This document shows positions 52,919 to 63,435 of a stretch of 64,000 nucleotides of DNA, in pieces (the stretch's first letter is position 1; each line of letters begins with the position of its first letter). The notes beneath the pieces are model-generated. The model was not told the DNA's origin. It worked only from the letters and a program-made list of their open reading frames with translations, and made no database searches. The DNA lies in contig JBNKZU010000048.1 in the NCBI GenBank assembly GCA_050301795.1, positions 1 to 64,000 on the forward strand, written 5' to 3'. This stretch comes from JBNKZU01 sp050301795 (GTDB taxonomy: Bacteria; Pseudomonadota; Gammaproteobacteria; Thiohalomonadales; Thiohalomonadaceae). Made by a program: the position numbers and the translations under genes.

Positions 52919-54529
52919 TTATTGATGATTACGACCATAACCGGAAGTGATCGGATAACGTCGATCCCGACCAAATGCACGTCTGGTGATTTTAACACCT
53001 GGAGCAGCCTGACGACGCTTGTATTCATTGAGATCGACCATACGAATCACTCGTCTCACCTCATGTTCGTCAAAACCTTTCGCCACGATCTCCGCAACGC
53101 ATTCATCGTGCTCAATATATGCTTCCAGAATAGCATCCAACTCATCATAGGGCGGTAGTGAATCGCTATCTTTTTGATCAGGTGCCAGCTCTGCGGAGGG
53201 AGGGCGATCGATCACCCTCTGGGGAATCATCGGCGAAACGGAATTCCGATACTGCGCCAATTGATAAACCACGGTCTTTGGCACATCTTTTAATACTGCA
53301 AAACCCCCAGCCATATCGCCGTATAACGTGGCATAACCCACAGCCATCTCACTTTTATTACCGGTGGTTAACACCAGTTTTCCTTTTTTATTGGAGATTG
53401 CCATCAAAATAATTCCTCGACAGCGCGCCTGAATATTCTCTTCTGTGGTATCCGTGTCAGTTCCCGAAAACTCATCACTTAGCATCTCAAGAAAGGCGTT
53501 AAAACTCTTTTCGATCGGGATGACCTTAAAATCGGCGCCACAGGTTTCTGCCTGCATCGCGGCATCATCGATACTCATCTTCGCGGTATAGCATGACGGC
53601 ATACTCACCCCTTCAACCGCCGCCCCACCCAGGGCATCAGTGGCAATCGCTAAGGTTAATGCAGAGTCGATACCGCCTGAAAGACCGATTACAACCCCTT
53701 TAAACCCATTCTTATGCACATAATCACGAACACCCACAACCAGTGCCTGGTATATCTGCGTGATATCATCCGACTGGGTAACCTCGCCAGTCTCTATAAC
53801 TACCTTGCGCTCAATTGATTTCAGTGAGACCGGAATCAGCGCTTCATCAAAGAATGGGCCGCGTTTGATACAGTCACCTAACGCATTGAGCACCATCGAT
53901 CCGCCATCAAAGACCAGTTCGTCCTGACCACCGACCAGGTTGCAATAAAAGATCGGTGCCTCACACTCTTGCGCACGCTGTCCTATCTCTTCAATTCGGG
54001 TTTGGTGTTTATGATAATGAAAAGGTGAGGCATTAAGGTTTAATATCGCCTCTGCACCAGCGGCTTTAAGCTGAGTCCCCATCGCTTTTACCCATAGATC
54101 TTCACAAACGGTTATTCCAAAACGAACACCGTCAATCTCTATGACTGAGACATCATTACCAGATTCAAAATAGCGTTTTTCATCAAAGACACTATAGTTT
54201 GGGAGATGAATCTTGTGACAGGCGGTCTGTTGAGTACCGTTACGGGAGATCACCACCGCACTGTTATAGCGACGTCCATCCACTAATTGCGGCGCACCAA
54301 AGATCAGGCAGGTATCAAGTTTTTCCGATTTAATGCGTGCAATGGCGCGATCAATGCGAGTTTGAAAATCGTTTCTTAGGAGCAGATCTTCTGGAGGATA
54401 ACCGCATAGTGTCAGTTCTGGAAACAGGACAATATCGGCCTGATACTGCTCAATCGCTCTGTTTGCAACATCGATAATACGCTGACCATTACCCTCAATA
54501 TCACCAACAAGGAGATTGATCTGGGCCAT
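52919..54529 (-). CDS. nadE: Glutamine-dependent NAD+ synthetase
   Basis: This enzyme of about 536 aa makes NAD from nicotinic acid adenine dinucleotide. The N-terminal nitrilase-type glutaminase has FPELTLCGYPPEDL, KIHLPNYSVFDEKRYF and VCEDLW; the synthetase half has VIGLSGGIDSALTLAIA (PP-loop) and LTTGNKSEMAVGYATLYGD. I start at 54529 (MAQINLLVGDIEGN), matching the family N-terminus, though the frame is open to 54604. Confidence 0.96.
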   Translation of the reverse strand: MAQINLLVGDIEGNGQRIIDVANRAIEQYQADIVLFPELTLCGYPPEDLLLRNDFQTRIDRAIARIKSEKLDTCLIFGAPQLVDGRRYNSAVVISRNGTQQTACHKIHLPNYSVFDEKRYFESGNDVSVIEIDGVRFGITVCEDLWVKAMGTQLKAAGAEAILNLNASPFHYHKHQTRIEEIGQRAQECEAPIFYCNLVGGQDELVFDGGSMVLNALGDCIKRGPFFDEALIPVSLKSIERKVVIETGEVTQSDDITQIYQALVVGVRDYVHKNGFKGVVIGLSGGIDSALTLAIATDALGGAAVEGVSMPSCYTAKMSIDDAAMQAETCGADFKVIPIEKSFNAFLEMLSDEFSGTDTDTTEENIQARCRGIILMAISNKKGKLVLTTGNKSEMAVGYATLYGDMAGGFAVLKDVPKTVVYQLAQYRNSVSPMIPQRVIDRPPSAELAPDQKDSDSLPPYDELDAILEAYIEHDECVAEIVAKGFDEHEVRRVIRMVDLNEYKRRQAAPGVKITRRAFGRDRRYPITSGYGRNHQ

Positions 54530-54580
54530 GACAATGGAGAGATTATTCAATGGTGTCTGACTCGTTAATAGGTTTATCGA

Positions 54581-54606
54581 GGTTGCAGGGGATAACTCCT
54601 GCAACC
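54581..54606 (-). other. Hairpin between sucD and nadE
   Basis: GGTTGCAGG pairs with CCTGCAACC (9 bp, 8-nt loop) 10 nt after the sucD stop. No T-run follows on the minus strand, so it may be a weak terminator, an mRNA 3' protector or an attenuator before nadE. Confidence 0.4.
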
Positions 54607-54616
54607 ATACACGATT

Positions 54617-55486
54617 TTATCCAAGAACCTCAGCCATTTTTGTGCCCATTAATGCTGGTGAATGCACCACATGAACACCAGCGGCTTGTAACGCGGCAAA
54701 CTTCTCCTCGGCAGTCCCTTTACCACCTGCAATAATGGCTCCAGCGTGTCCCATACGTTTTCCGGGAGGTGCGGTCACTCCAGCGATATAGGCAACAACT
54801 GGCTTACTGATGTGTCTGGTGATGAACTCGGCGGCCTCCTCCTCTGCGGTACCCCCAATCTCACCGACCATAATAATGCCTTCAGTCTGTGGATCCTGCT
54901 CAAACAGACAAAGGGTGTCGATGAAGCTCATACCATGTATTGGATCACCACCGATACCAACGCAGGTGGTCTGACCTAACCCGGCCAAGGTTGTTTGATG
55001 TACGGCCTCATAGGTCAATGTACCTGAACGCGACACGATACCGATCTTGCCCTTTTGATGGATTGCTCCTGGCATGATTCCAATCTTGCATTCACCGGGA
55101 CTGATTATTCCGGGACAGTTCGGCCCAATGAGACGGCTCTCGGTATGTTTAATCACCTCTTTAACCCGCAACATATCCATCACCGGGATCCCTTCGGTAA
55201 TACAGACAATGACCTCAATACCTGCATCAGCAGCTTCAAGGATTGCATCAGCCGCAAATGGTGCAGGGACGTAGATCATCGTCGCCTCAGCCCCGGTCTC
55301 GGCAACAGCATCGTGTACAGTGTTAAATACCGGCAATCCAAGATGGGTCGTACCACCTTTACCTGGTGTAACACCACCAACCATATTGGTGCCGTAGGCG
55401 ATCGCCTGCTCAGAGTGGAAGGTTCCCTGCTTACCGGTAAAACCCTGACAGATCACCTTGGTCTCTTGATGTATTAAAATAGACAC
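54617..55486 (-). CDS. sucD: Succinyl-CoA synthetase alpha subunit
   Basis: This 289-aa subunit carries the phosphohistidine (GHAGAIIAGGKGTAEEKF) and CoA-binding GFTGKQGTFHSEQAI. It begins with GTG at 55486, one nucleotide overlapping the sucC stop (TAGTG). It works with SucC in the citric acid cycle. Confidence 0.98.
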   Translation of the reverse strand: MSILIHQETKVICQGFTGKQGTFHSEQAIAYGTNMVGGVTPGKGGTTHLGLPVFNTVHDAVAETGAEATMIYVPAPFAADAILEAADAGIEVIVCITEGIPVMDMLRVKEVIKHTESRLIGPNCPGIISPGECKIGIMPGAIHQKGKIGIVSRSGTLTYEAVHQTTLAGLGQTTCVGIGGDPIHGMSFIDTLCLFEQDPQTEGIIMVGEIGGTAEEEAAEFITRHISKPVVAYIAGVTAPPGKRMGHAGAIIAGGKGTAEEKFAALQAAGVHVVHSPALMGTKMAEVLG

Positions 55487-56652
55487 TATTCACCCCCTGC
55501 TGCGGCAACAACCGCTTTTGCTGCTTCAGTAAGATCATTACAGGCGGTGATCGCCAACCCGCTCTCTTCTAGCATCTGACGACCTAACTCGACATTCGTA
55601 CCCTCAAGACGAACCACTACAGGCAGGCTTGTATTGACCTCTTTTACGGCACAGATGATCCCTTCTGCAATCAGATCACAGCGAACAATGCCGCCAAAGA
55701 TATTAACCAGAATTGCGCGAACATTGTCATCAGAGAGGATTAATTTAAACGCCTCGGCCACCTTTTGCGCAGTTGTGCCGCCTCCAACATCAAGAAAGTT
55801 GGCTGGCTCGCCACCATGGAGTTTGACCAGATCCATCGTTGCCATCGCTAAGCCGGCACCATTGACCATACACCCGATATTTCCATCAAGTGTGACATAG
55901 TTGAGATCGTGCTGTTTTGCCCGGTACTCACGCTCATCCTCTTGTGACGGATCGCGTAGCTTGCTCATTCCTGGCTGACGATAGAGCGCATTCTCATCAA
56001 CATTAATCTTGGCATCAAGCGCTATCAAATGACCTTCGCTGGTGACGACGAGTGGATTAATCTCAAGCAGTGAGATATCTCGCTCACCAAACAGCTTGCA
56101 CAGTCCCATCATAATGTTTGTCAATTCTCGTACCTGGGTTCCTACAAGATTTAATGCAAAGGCAACGCGACGACATTGATAAGCCTGTAGGCCAACAATC
56201 GGATCAATCGCAACCGTTGTGATCTTCTCCGGTTGTGTTGCGGCAACCTCTTCGATATCCATTCCACCCTCGGTTGATGCCATAAACACCACACGCTTGG
56301 AGGCTCGATCGACAATCACACCCATATAGAGTTCGCGGGTAATATCACTAACTGATTCAATCAGTAGTTTATTAACTGGCTGCCCTTGTCCACCACTTTG
56401 GTGGGTCACTAAACGACTTCCTAATAGATTATCAGCAAACTGTTTTAGCTCATCCAATGAGTTGACAACCTTAACTCCACCGGCTTTACCTCGCCCACCG
56501 GCATGAACCTGAGCCTTTACGACCCATTTACCTCCGCCTAAAGCCTGAGCTGCGTGCTCAGCCTCTGCAACACTTGATGCAACCTGTCCTTCTGGCACAG
56601 GAATACCAAATTCGCTAAAGATCCCTTTGGATTGATACTCGTGAAGATTCAT
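55486..56652 (-). CDS. sucC: Succinyl-CoA synthetase beta subunit
   Basis: This 388-aa ATP-grasp subunit begins MNLHEYQSKGIFSEFGIPVP at 56652, the family N-terminus, so the frame to 56685 is not used. It has KAQVHAGGRGKAGGVK and the C-terminal FGGIVRCDLIAEGI. Operon sucC-sucD. Confidence 0.98.
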   Translation of the reverse strand: MNLHEYQSKGIFSEFGIPVPEGQVASSVAEAEHAAQALGGGKWVVKAQVHAGGRGKAGGVKVVNSLDELKQFADNLLGSRLVTHQSGGQGQPVNKLLIESVSDITRELYMGVIVDRASKRVVFMASTEGGMDIEEVAATQPEKITTVAIDPIVGLQAYQCRRVAFALNLVGTQVRELTNIMMGLCKLFGERDISLLEINPLVVTSEGHLIALDAKINVDENALYRQPGMSKLRDPSQEDEREYRAKQHDLNYVTLDGNIGCMVNGAGLAMATMDLVKLHGGEPANFLDVGGGTTAQKVAEAFKLILSDDNVRAILVNIFGGIVRCDLIAEGIICAVKEVNTSLPVVVRLEGTNVELGRQMLEESGLAITACNDLTEAAKAVVAAAGGE

Positions 56653-56811
56653 CAAAACCTCGACTATTACTTTGAGTTGCCACACCCGATGTGTGGGCTC
56701 AGAAAGGCGCTATTTTGTATGAAACGGAAAAAAGTCGCAAAAGTTCTATCCGTTTCACCAAAGACAATATACCGCTACAATGTCCTGCACTAATGACATC
56801 AGGGTTTTTAA

Positions 56812-57042
56812 ATGGGTCTCTATAAACTGATCATTCTGTTCGGACTAATCTGGCTTGTTTTCACATTATATAAGCGATATCAATCATCTAGCGTTGGTTC
56901 TAAGTCTGAGAAACCTGCGATGCAAGGTGGAAAGATGGTAAGGTGTGAGGTGTGTAATACCCATATTCCAGTAAATGAGGCTATAGAAGAAAACAATCAC
57001 TTTTTCTGTTCACAAGCCCATCTGGACGACTATAAACCCTAA
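56812..57042 (+). CDS. PP0621-family small zinc-ribbon-like membrane protein
   Basis: This 76-aa protein has one N-terminal membrane helix (LIILFGLIWLVFTLY) and a C-terminal Cys motif (MVRCEVCNTHIPVNEAI, then FFCSQAHLDDY) that could bind zinc. It sits 6 nt upstream of pilS, as the PP0621 family commonly does. Function unknown. Confidence 0.85.
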   Translation: MGLYKLIILFGLIWLVFTLYKRYQSSSVGSKSEKPAMQGGKMVRCEVCNTHIPVNEAIEENNHFFCSQAHLDDYKP

Positions 57043-57048
57043 ACGGTC

Positions 57049-58623
57049 ATGACAGAACACGCCATTCAGACAGAGAAAGCAGAGTACTGGCGAATATTAC
57101 GCCTGTTTAATCTATATCGAATTTCATTGAGCTTGATGTTTTTTAGCTTAAGCAGCAGTGATAATCTGCCCTCGTCATTAGGTGCACTTTCTCCTGACAG
57201 CTTCTATACCTACAGCCTTGGTTATTTCGCAGCAGCATTCTTTGCCGCTTTCCCGATCATCTTCCAAAAACCGAGTTTTAAGACTCAGCTCTATCTTCAG
57301 ACCGGGATAGATATCTTCTTTATCACCATGCTTGCCCATATGAGTGGCGGTTTAAGTAGTGGATTAGGAATTCTACTCATTGTCACTATTGCGAATAACA
57401 GCTCATTAGTTGTCGGGATAACACCGTATGTCTTTGCGACCATTGCCTCATTCGCGGTCCTTGCAGAGCAGACCTTCAATTTTATTAACCATGGTGATTC
57501 TGGTTATCAATACGCAGGGTTTACCGGATTAGCGCTATTTATTACAGCGATTATCACTCAAGTGATGGCGCGCAGAGTGCGAGAGACTCAAGAGCTCGCG
57601 GAGCAGCGTAGTGTTGACCTTGCCAATATGGCTCAGCTAACCGACTATGTGATCAAACAAATGGATACCGGAATTATTGCCATAGATCCGGGTCAACGGA
57701 TCCATTTGATGAATCAATCAGCACAAACACTTTTAGGAATTAGCTCAAGAGATTTAAGAAAGAACCTGGGTAATGTTTCGGCAGAGCTTTCAAATGCACT
57801 GAACAGGTGGCTTGAGGACAAAACAGCGACTATCACTCCAATCAAATATGATGATCGTCGCGTTGAGGTGTTACCCCGTTTCACAACCATCGGAATTAAA
57901 CGTGTTGAAGGGGTGCTCATCTTTCTTGATGATTACAAAAAGCGGCTCGAACAGGCGCAGCAGATCAAACTAGCGGCACTTGGGCGACTGGTTGCTAGTA
58001 TTGCTCATGAGATTCGGAACCCTCTTGCCTCAATCAGCCACGCAAATGAGCTTCTCTCTGAGTCACCCGTGCTTCAAAGCGGTGATCGACGTTTAACCGA
58101 TATCATTCACAATAATACACATCGTCTTAACAATATTGTTGAAACGATCTTGCAACTTGGAAAACGATCTCAAACCCAACCAGAAGAGATTATCATAAAC
58201 AACTGGTTAATCGCTTTTGTTAGCGAATTCCGCTCACTCAACAATCTTGATGAAAATGATATTGTTATCCGTGTGACTGACAAGAGTATGGTTATCAGAT
58301 TCGATACAACACACCTGCACCAGATCATCTGGAACCTATGCAGCAATGGTATTCGCTACGCCAACGAAAGTCGTCAGCCCAAGGTGGAACTGGTCGCAGA
58401 CAGGTCTAAAGGTATCGTCAAAATCGCTGTGATCGATAGTGGTCAAGGTATACCACAGGAGCATCAAAGTGAAATCTTTGAACCATTCTTTACGACGGAC
58501 AGTAGCGGAAATGGTCTAGGGCTCTACATCTCCAGAGAACTCGCTGCGGCCAATGGTGCTGATCTGAACTATTCACCGACCCCGAACGGTCAAAGCTGTT
58601 TTATACTTAGCTCACATGAGTAA
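57049..58623 (+). CDS. pilS: Type IV pilus sensor kinase PilS
   Basis: This 524-aa sensor kinase has about six N-terminal membrane helices, a PAS domain (about 190-290), the H-box IAHEIRNPLASISHA and a HATPase with IWNLCSNGIRYA and GNGLGLYISRELAA. It pairs with pilR 8 nt downstream to control pilin expression. Confidence 0.94.
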   Translation: MTEHAIQTEKAEYWRILRLFNLYRISLSLMFFSLSSSDNLPSSLGALSPDSFYTYSLGYFAAAFFAAFPIIFQKPSFKTQLYLQTGIDIFFITMLAHMSGGLSSGLGILLIVTIANNSSLVVGITPYVFATIASFAVLAEQTFNFINHGDSGYQYAGFTGLALFITAIITQVMARRVRETQELAEQRSVDLANMAQLTDYVIKQMDTGIIAIDPGQRIHLMNQSAQTLLGISSRDLRKNLGNVSAELSNALNRWLEDKTATITPIKYDDRRVEVLPRFTTIGIKRVEGVLIFLDDYKKRLEQAQQIKLAALGRLVASIAHEIRNPLASISHANELLSESPVLQSGDRRLTDIIHNNTHRLNNIVETILQLGKRSQTQPEEIIINNWLIAFVSEFRSLNNLDENDIVIRVTDKSMVIRFDTTHLHQIIWNLCSNGIRYANESRQPKVELVADRSKGIVKIAVIDSGQGIPQEHQSEIFEPFFTTDSSGNGLGLYISRELAAANGADLNYSPTPNGQSCFILSSHE

Positions 58624-58631
58624 ATGATGTT

Positions 58632-60017
58632 ATGACAAACACTACCTCAACCAAAAACGTAGCACTAATCATTGATGATGAGCCGGATATCATAGAGCTT
58701 TTGTCGGTGACCCTTGAACGGATGGAAATTGAATCTGTTTCTGCGATGACCTACCACGCAGCAATAAAGGCGCTAAGTTCTCAAGAATTTGATCTGTGCC
58801 TGACCGACATGCGTCTTCCCGATGGTAACGGACTAGATATCATTAAAAAGATTCAGGAGCAATACTCAAATACCCCTGTAGCCATGCTTACTGCTCACGG
58901 CAACATGAACTCAGCGATTGAGGCACTAAAGGCTGGCGCTTTCGACTTCGTCAACAAACCGATTGAGCTAAAAACGCTACGTGGCCTGATTAACAGCGCA
59001 CTAAAACTTAGAGAAGCCAACAAAAGAGAGCATCAGGATAGTGAACGCCACAACGATGGAATTATGCAGTTTCTTGGCGAATCCACACAAATCCAGCAAC
59101 TACGTCAAACCATCATTAAGCTATCTAAAAGCATGGCACCCATCTACATCAATGGCGAATCTGGAACAGGAAAAGAGTTGGTTGCACGACTGATCCATCA
59201 ACAAGGCCCTCGGGCAGACAAACCCTTTATTGCCGTTAACTGCGGCGCTATCCCTTCAGAATTGATGGAGAGTGAGTTTTTCGGACACGTTAAGGGTAGC
59301 TTTACCGGAGCCCATGATCATAAAGAGGGGTTATTTCAGGCGGCTAATGGCGGTACGCTGTTCCTTGATGAAATTGCAGACCTACCTATGGAGATGCAGG
59401 TTAAGCTGCTCAGGGCAATTCAGGAAAAAGCGGTTCGGCCTGTTGGCTCTTCAAGTGAAATCAATATTGATGTCCGTATACTAAGTGCAACACATCGTGA
59501 TCTCTTGAGTCGTGTACAAGATGGTTTCTTTAGAGAGGATCTCTTTTATCGGGTTAATGTAATTGAGCTTAAAATCCCAAGCCTACGTCAACGACCTGAT
59601 GACATTCCGATATTGATAGATCACATCATTAATAAAGTCTGTAAAAACATGGCACTACCTCAACCTGAGATTGATGAAGAGGCCATGAATAAATTAATTG
59701 AATACTCCTTTCCTGGAAATGTTCGTGAACTCGAAAATATTCTTGAACGCGCTGTCACGCTCTGTGATCAGAACACCATTACCGGAAGTGATTTAAGACT
59801 CTCTGAAACTAGGGGTGTAAAGAAGACAGACTTTAACGGATCTGATGTGCCTGAAATAACGGGGTCATTAGATGATTATCTGGCTGATATTGAACGTGTT
59901 CAGATCATGAAAACGCTTGAGCAGTGCCGCTACAACAAGACGGCCGCTGCCAAAGCACTAGGCATCACCTTTCGCTCGCTTCGATACCGTATTGAACGTC
60001 TTGGGATAGAGGATTAA
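58632..60017 (+). CDS. pilR: Type IV pilus response regulator PilR (sigma-54 activator)
   Basis: This 461-aa NtrC-type regulator has a receiver with Asp59 (LCLTDMRLPDGNG), an AAA+ domain with GESGTGKELVARL, the sigma-54-contact loop GSFTGA (serine replaces the first alanine of GAFTGA) and a Fis-type HTH (NKTAAAKALGITFRSLRYRI). It likely activates pilA elsewhere from a sigma-54 promoter. Confidence 0.95.
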   Translation: MTNTTSTKNVALIIDDEPDIIELLSVTLERMEIESVSAMTYHAAIKALSSQEFDLCLTDMRLPDGNGLDIIKKIQEQYSNTPVAMLTAHGNMNSAIEALKAGAFDFVNKPIELKTLRGLINSALKLREANKREHQDSERHNDGIMQFLGESTQIQQLRQTIIKLSKSMAPIYINGESGTGKELVARLIHQQGPRADKPFIAVNCGAIPSELMESEFFGHVKGSFTGAHDHKEGLFQAANGGTLFLDEIADLPMEMQVKLLRAIQEKAVRPVGSSSEINIDVRILSATHRDLLSRVQDGFFREDLFYRVNVIELKIPSLRQRPDDIPILIDHIINKVCKNMALPQPEIDEEAMNKLIEYSFPGNVRELENILERAVTLCDQNTITGSDLRLSETRGVKKTDFNGSDVPEITGSLDDYLADIERVQIMKTLEQCRYNKTAAAKALGITFRSLRYRIERLGIED

Positions 60018-60084
60018 CTAACCTCGACTCAGGATAAGAGTGGCTAGCATAAACCGAACACCTCCTGAAACAACAGAGGTTTAT

Positions 60085-60849
60085 TTAAAGCTTGCCACTG
60101 CGGTTAATCTGCACAACACCACCCTGACTTCTCCCGAACATGTTTAATGCATTGATCAATGCTCTATCATTAGTACGCCTGGCTGCTACAGTGCCGGTTA
60201 TTGCGTAACTGCTATCCTCACTTAGTTTTATAGTGCTTTTTAGGTCTAACACATCGCCACCATCCTTGATATCAGCGTTTATCTCACTAGTTTCATCGTT
60301 TGTTGATAATTCGGTAACGATGGTTCCTAGCTCAACCCGCTCAATTAACACCACAGCCGCCCCGCTCCAAACAATCCGACCATCAACTGTTGTTGGTTTG
60401 TTATCGCGTATTTCCAATGTGGTGATATCAACAAGGAGATCGCCTTCGGCAGTCACTGGAAAAGATGTAAGATTCATCGCCAGGAATGCTGCTTTTAACT
60501 TGCCTTGCATTGATTCGAGTCGAAGCTTCTGATTAAAACTGATTGATACACGTGTATTGAGATAGCCTAGATCGCCATTGACTTTAATATCAGCGGCAAC
60601 AGCCCCGGTAAACAGACTAAATAGTGCGCTATCCCATGCAACAGCGCCTATCTGTTTTCCATTGAAGGTCACACTCTCTGAGCGCCCGTTCCAGATTGAG
60701 CCACTAAGCCCTGAGAGCTCGACGCCTGCACTCTTTAATGTTTCTGTCCCTATAAGCTTGTTCGCAACAAATGAGACGGGGAGTTTAGCGATCAAGCCAA
60801 TGATAAATACAACAATAAAAAGGGTTAACGCTTTATAGATTTCTTTCAC
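60085..60849 (-). CDS. gspN: Type II secretion protein GspN
   Basis: This 254-aa inner-membrane protein has an N-terminal anchor (ALTLFIVVFIIGLIAKLP) and a periplasmic domain of beta repeats (SGLSGSIWNGRSESVTFNG). GspN is an accessory component found after gspM in many gammaproteobacteria. It overlaps gspM by 4 nt. Confidence 0.85.
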   Translation of the reverse strand: MKEIYKALTLFIVVFIIGLIAKLPVSFVANKLIGTETLKSAGVELSGLSGSIWNGRSESVTFNGKQIGAVAWDSALFSLFTGAVAADIKVNGDLGYLNTRVSISFNQKLRLESMQGKLKAAFLAMNLTSFPVTAEGDLLVDITTLEIRDNKPTTVDGRIVWSGAAVVLIERVELGTIVTELSTNDETSEINADIKDGGDVLDLKSTIKLSEDSSYAITGTVAARRTNDRALINALNMFGRSQGGVVQINRSGKL

Positions 60850-61328
60850 AGACCACTACCTACAACAAGTCTTGCATCGACAAGACCGACTTCATCAGCT
60901 TTATCAATCGCAAGTGTATCGACACTGATCTGATACTTGCTCTTAAGTTCACCTATCCAAATCATCAGTTGATCAAATGCAACTTTTTTAAACCATATCT
61001 GCACTCGTGCACCGTCAGGTTGAATACGATCCACCGCATCAGCCAAATTATTCTTTCGGGAGCTTTGATCGACAATGCTTAAAAGAGAGCCTCGATTAAC
61101 CGCAGTAGCAGTCCCCCCTTTTGATCGGATCTGTAGCACCTCATCCCTGGCATTTGAGATCCATTGCAGCGTGTCGTATCCCTCATCCACCCGCTGAACA
61201 AGGCTCCTCTTCTGAAGGTAGAACGGCTCGATCAGTTGTAGATAGATCAGCAGTAACAGTATCGTGATTGATGCTGCAATCAAAACCAGCTTTTCACGAA
61301 ATTGGAGCGATTTCCAGTAGGCAATCAT
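60846..61328 (-). CDS. gspM: Type II secretion protein GspM
   Basis: This 160-aa bitopic protein begins MIAYWKSLQFREKLVLIAAS with a membrane helix (about 16-32) and a ferredoxin-like periplasmic domain. It stabilises GspL in the inner-membrane platform. It overlaps gspL and gspN by 4 nt each. Confidence 0.86.
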   Translation of the reverse strand: MIAYWKSLQFREKLVLIAASITILLLLIYLQLIEPFYLQKRSLVQRVDEGYDTLQWISNARDEVLQIRSKGGTATAVNRGSLLSIVDQSSRKNNLADAVDRIQPDGARVQIWFKKVAFDQLMIWIGELKSKYQISVDTLAIDKADEVGLVDARLVVGSGL

Positions 61329-62488
61329 ACCTTCATCTCCACTGTAAACCTCGCTTCAACAGCACCACCTTTGGAGTTTGCACTTTGAACACTCATCTTT
61401 AATCCGCTTTTACCAAACTGCTCTTTAAGCTTATCAAGATCACTTAACGACTTTAGTTGACACTCAACCTCCAGGCGCTGACGTTTATAACGTAATCCAT
61501 CCAAACTAATATCCTTATTTGAACCAAGTATAGGTGCCGCACTTGTTATTAATTGATCAAAACCATCCCCCGATTGAGGTGAGCGTAGCGTGTTCAGTTG
61601 CTGCTCCATCTGTAACCTTGGATTGACGATCTTGCGAGCATTTGGAAACGCCTGTTTATAGATAGCAACAATCTGCGTCTGAATCTGTTGATCCTGCTTT
61701 GAAAGAGCGTTGTACTCAATGACATCTGCGGCAAAGAGTATACCTAACCATAAAACCAGTAGTGCCGCAGCACTACGCCATACCAGCATACGTTTACCGA
61801 TCTGTTCACTTTTATTGTATTCACCTTGAAGCAGATCAAAGTCGGGGAGGTTCTTTACCCCTTCAAGCCACATTGCCGACTCTGTGGTGTAGCTGATCAC
61901 CTCTTCGTTACTCTCTGCTTCAACATCACCAATCATTATCTTCTTATACTTGGTGATATCCGCCACGCTATGAGGAAGCAGTTGTGATGATAGTGAGTGT
62001 CCTGTGTAACGATTCTCACGTAGCAGAATCTGCTCACCGGACTGATAGAGAAGCCGATCACCATTGAGGAGCGGCAATCCAAGATAGTCAGGGTAGATTG
62101 CATCGACCTTAACACCAGTATGTTTAAACAGATCAGACCAGTGCTGCATCAAACGATGACTAACAACCATCACCCCGTAGCCACCTTCAATCTGCTTCCT
62201 TGAAACTGCAAAGTGAGTCTCCTCAATCTCACCAATCAACTCATCCTCAAGCATATATGGCACAGCCTGAATAATGCGTTGGCGTTGATGTGTCGGTAGT
62301 TCAAGCTGTGTGGATATAACATTTGCGCCAGAAACATAGGCAACAACCTTGTCGGCTTCACTTCGATTGACGATTGCCAATAACCCATCGACACTTGCCT
62401 CTATCGGATTGGCAAATGTGGCATGGAAACACCGAAATTTCGGTATCTCTTCATCGATGAGTTGAATAATGAGTCTACTATTTGTCAT
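61325..62488 (-). CDS. gspL: Type II secretion protein GspL
   Basis: This 387-aa protein has an actin-like cytoplasmic domain (about 1-235) that recruits the GspE ATPase, a membrane helix (SAAALLVLWLGILFAADVI, about 243-262) and a periplasmic domain. ALPYMLEDELIGEIE-like text (VPYMLEDELIGEIEETHF, about 75-92) is typical. It overlaps gspK by 4 nt. Confidence 0.9.
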   Translation of the reverse strand: MTNSRLIIQLIDEEIPKFRCFHATFANPIEASVDGLLAIVNRSEADKVVAYVSGANVISTQLELPTHQRQRIIQAVPYMLEDELIGEIEETHFAVSRKQIEGGYGVMVVSHRLMQHWSDLFKHTGVKVDAIYPDYLGLPLLNGDRLLYQSGEQILLRENRYTGHSLSSQLLPHSVADITKYKKIMIGDVEAESNEEVISYTTESAMWLEGVKNLPDFDLLQGEYNKSEQIGKRMLVWRSAAALLVLWLGILFAADVIEYNALSKQDQQIQTQIVAIYKQAFPNARKIVNPRLQMEQQLNTLRSPQSGDGFDQLITSAAPILGSNKDISLDGLRYKRQRLEVECQLKSLSDLDKLKEQFGKSGLKMSVQSANSKGGAVEARFTVEMKV

Positions 62489-63435
62489 AACAATCGTTCC
62501 TGCTCGCGCAATAGTAACACTGCACGACCACTGCCGTTAAAACGGATCAGCGAATTATATTTTTTTGTTAAACGTCCTATCGTTATCGTGCTTCTGATCA
62601 TAAAGGCATTACTGGTTAAGGTGTAGAGTTGATTGGGAATCGTAAGATCCTTGACTCCCTGAAGTTTTGTAAAATCTTCGGTCTTTTTAAAAGCCCCACT
62701 AACGCGAGAAGCAATGACACCTTCGGCGATAATATCATTAATATCGTTATGGAGAGTTGAGATCAGCTCCGATGGAGCCCAATTAATATTGAGACTCAAA
62801 TCACGCGGTAACACGGTAATAAATGGCAAAAGCGTTTTAAGTACTTCATCGGTAAAGCCATTTAACAGCTTCAACTCACTTATCGAGACCATTGGTTGAT
62901 TGGCAGTTCTGTAGCCAGGCTGTAAACCAAGATAATAACCATCCTCTGCGCCACCGGGAAAGGTGATGTTGATATCGGCATCAATCCAATCCAGTACCAC
63001 ATCACAGAGATCCGGGCTGAGTGAGAGATGATTAAGCAGGCGTTTAAACTGTGCTACCGCATCAGGTACCGGCTTACCCGTGGCATCAATGAGAAGATTC
63101 AGGTTAAAACGGCTCTGAGGTGTCAAATCAAACTCAACCGCGAGCTCTCCTCCCTCGATCGCTTCGGTATAACCCATTCCCATCACCGCACTAAACTTAT
63201 TAAACTCCTCCAATGAGAGAAATTCGATATTCGGCCAGTTTTCCAGCAACAATGAAGAGGCGTGATCCTCAATCGCAATGTGATACAGTAGTGCCTGCTC
63301 ATTGACAAAGATATTCTCGCTACGGCGAATATCAAACTGCTGCCGCGAAACCATCGTCACCGCCATAATCGTCGCCAATGAAACCACAAAAAGCGCCGTA
63401 ATGAGTGCCAAGCCGCTCTGTCGTTTCATCACCAC
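62485..63435 (-). CDS. gspK: Type II secretion pseudopilin GspK
   Basis: This 316-aa minor pseudopilin begins MKRQSGLALITALFVVSLAT, a prepilin-like leader with cleavage expected after Gly. The large globular domain (DWIDADINITFPGGAEDGYYLGLQP) is characteristic. It caps the pseudopilus tip with GspI and GspJ. It overlaps gspJ by 7 nt. Confidence 0.93.
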   Translation of the reverse strand: MVMKRQSGLALITALFVVSLATIMAVTMVSRQQFDIRRSENIFVNEQALLYHIAIEDHASSLLLENWPNIEFLSLEEFNKFSAVMGMGYTEAIEGGELAVEFDLTPQSRFNLNLLIDATGKPVPDAVAQFKRLLNHLSLSPDLCDVVLDWIDADINITFPGGAEDGYYLGLQPGYRTANQPMVSISELKLLNGFTDEVLKTLLPFITVLPRDLSLNINWAPSELISTLHNDINDIIAEGVIASRVSGAFKKTEDFTKLQGVKDLTIPNQLYTLTSNAFMIRSTITIGRLTKKYNSLIRFNGSGRAVLLLREQERLL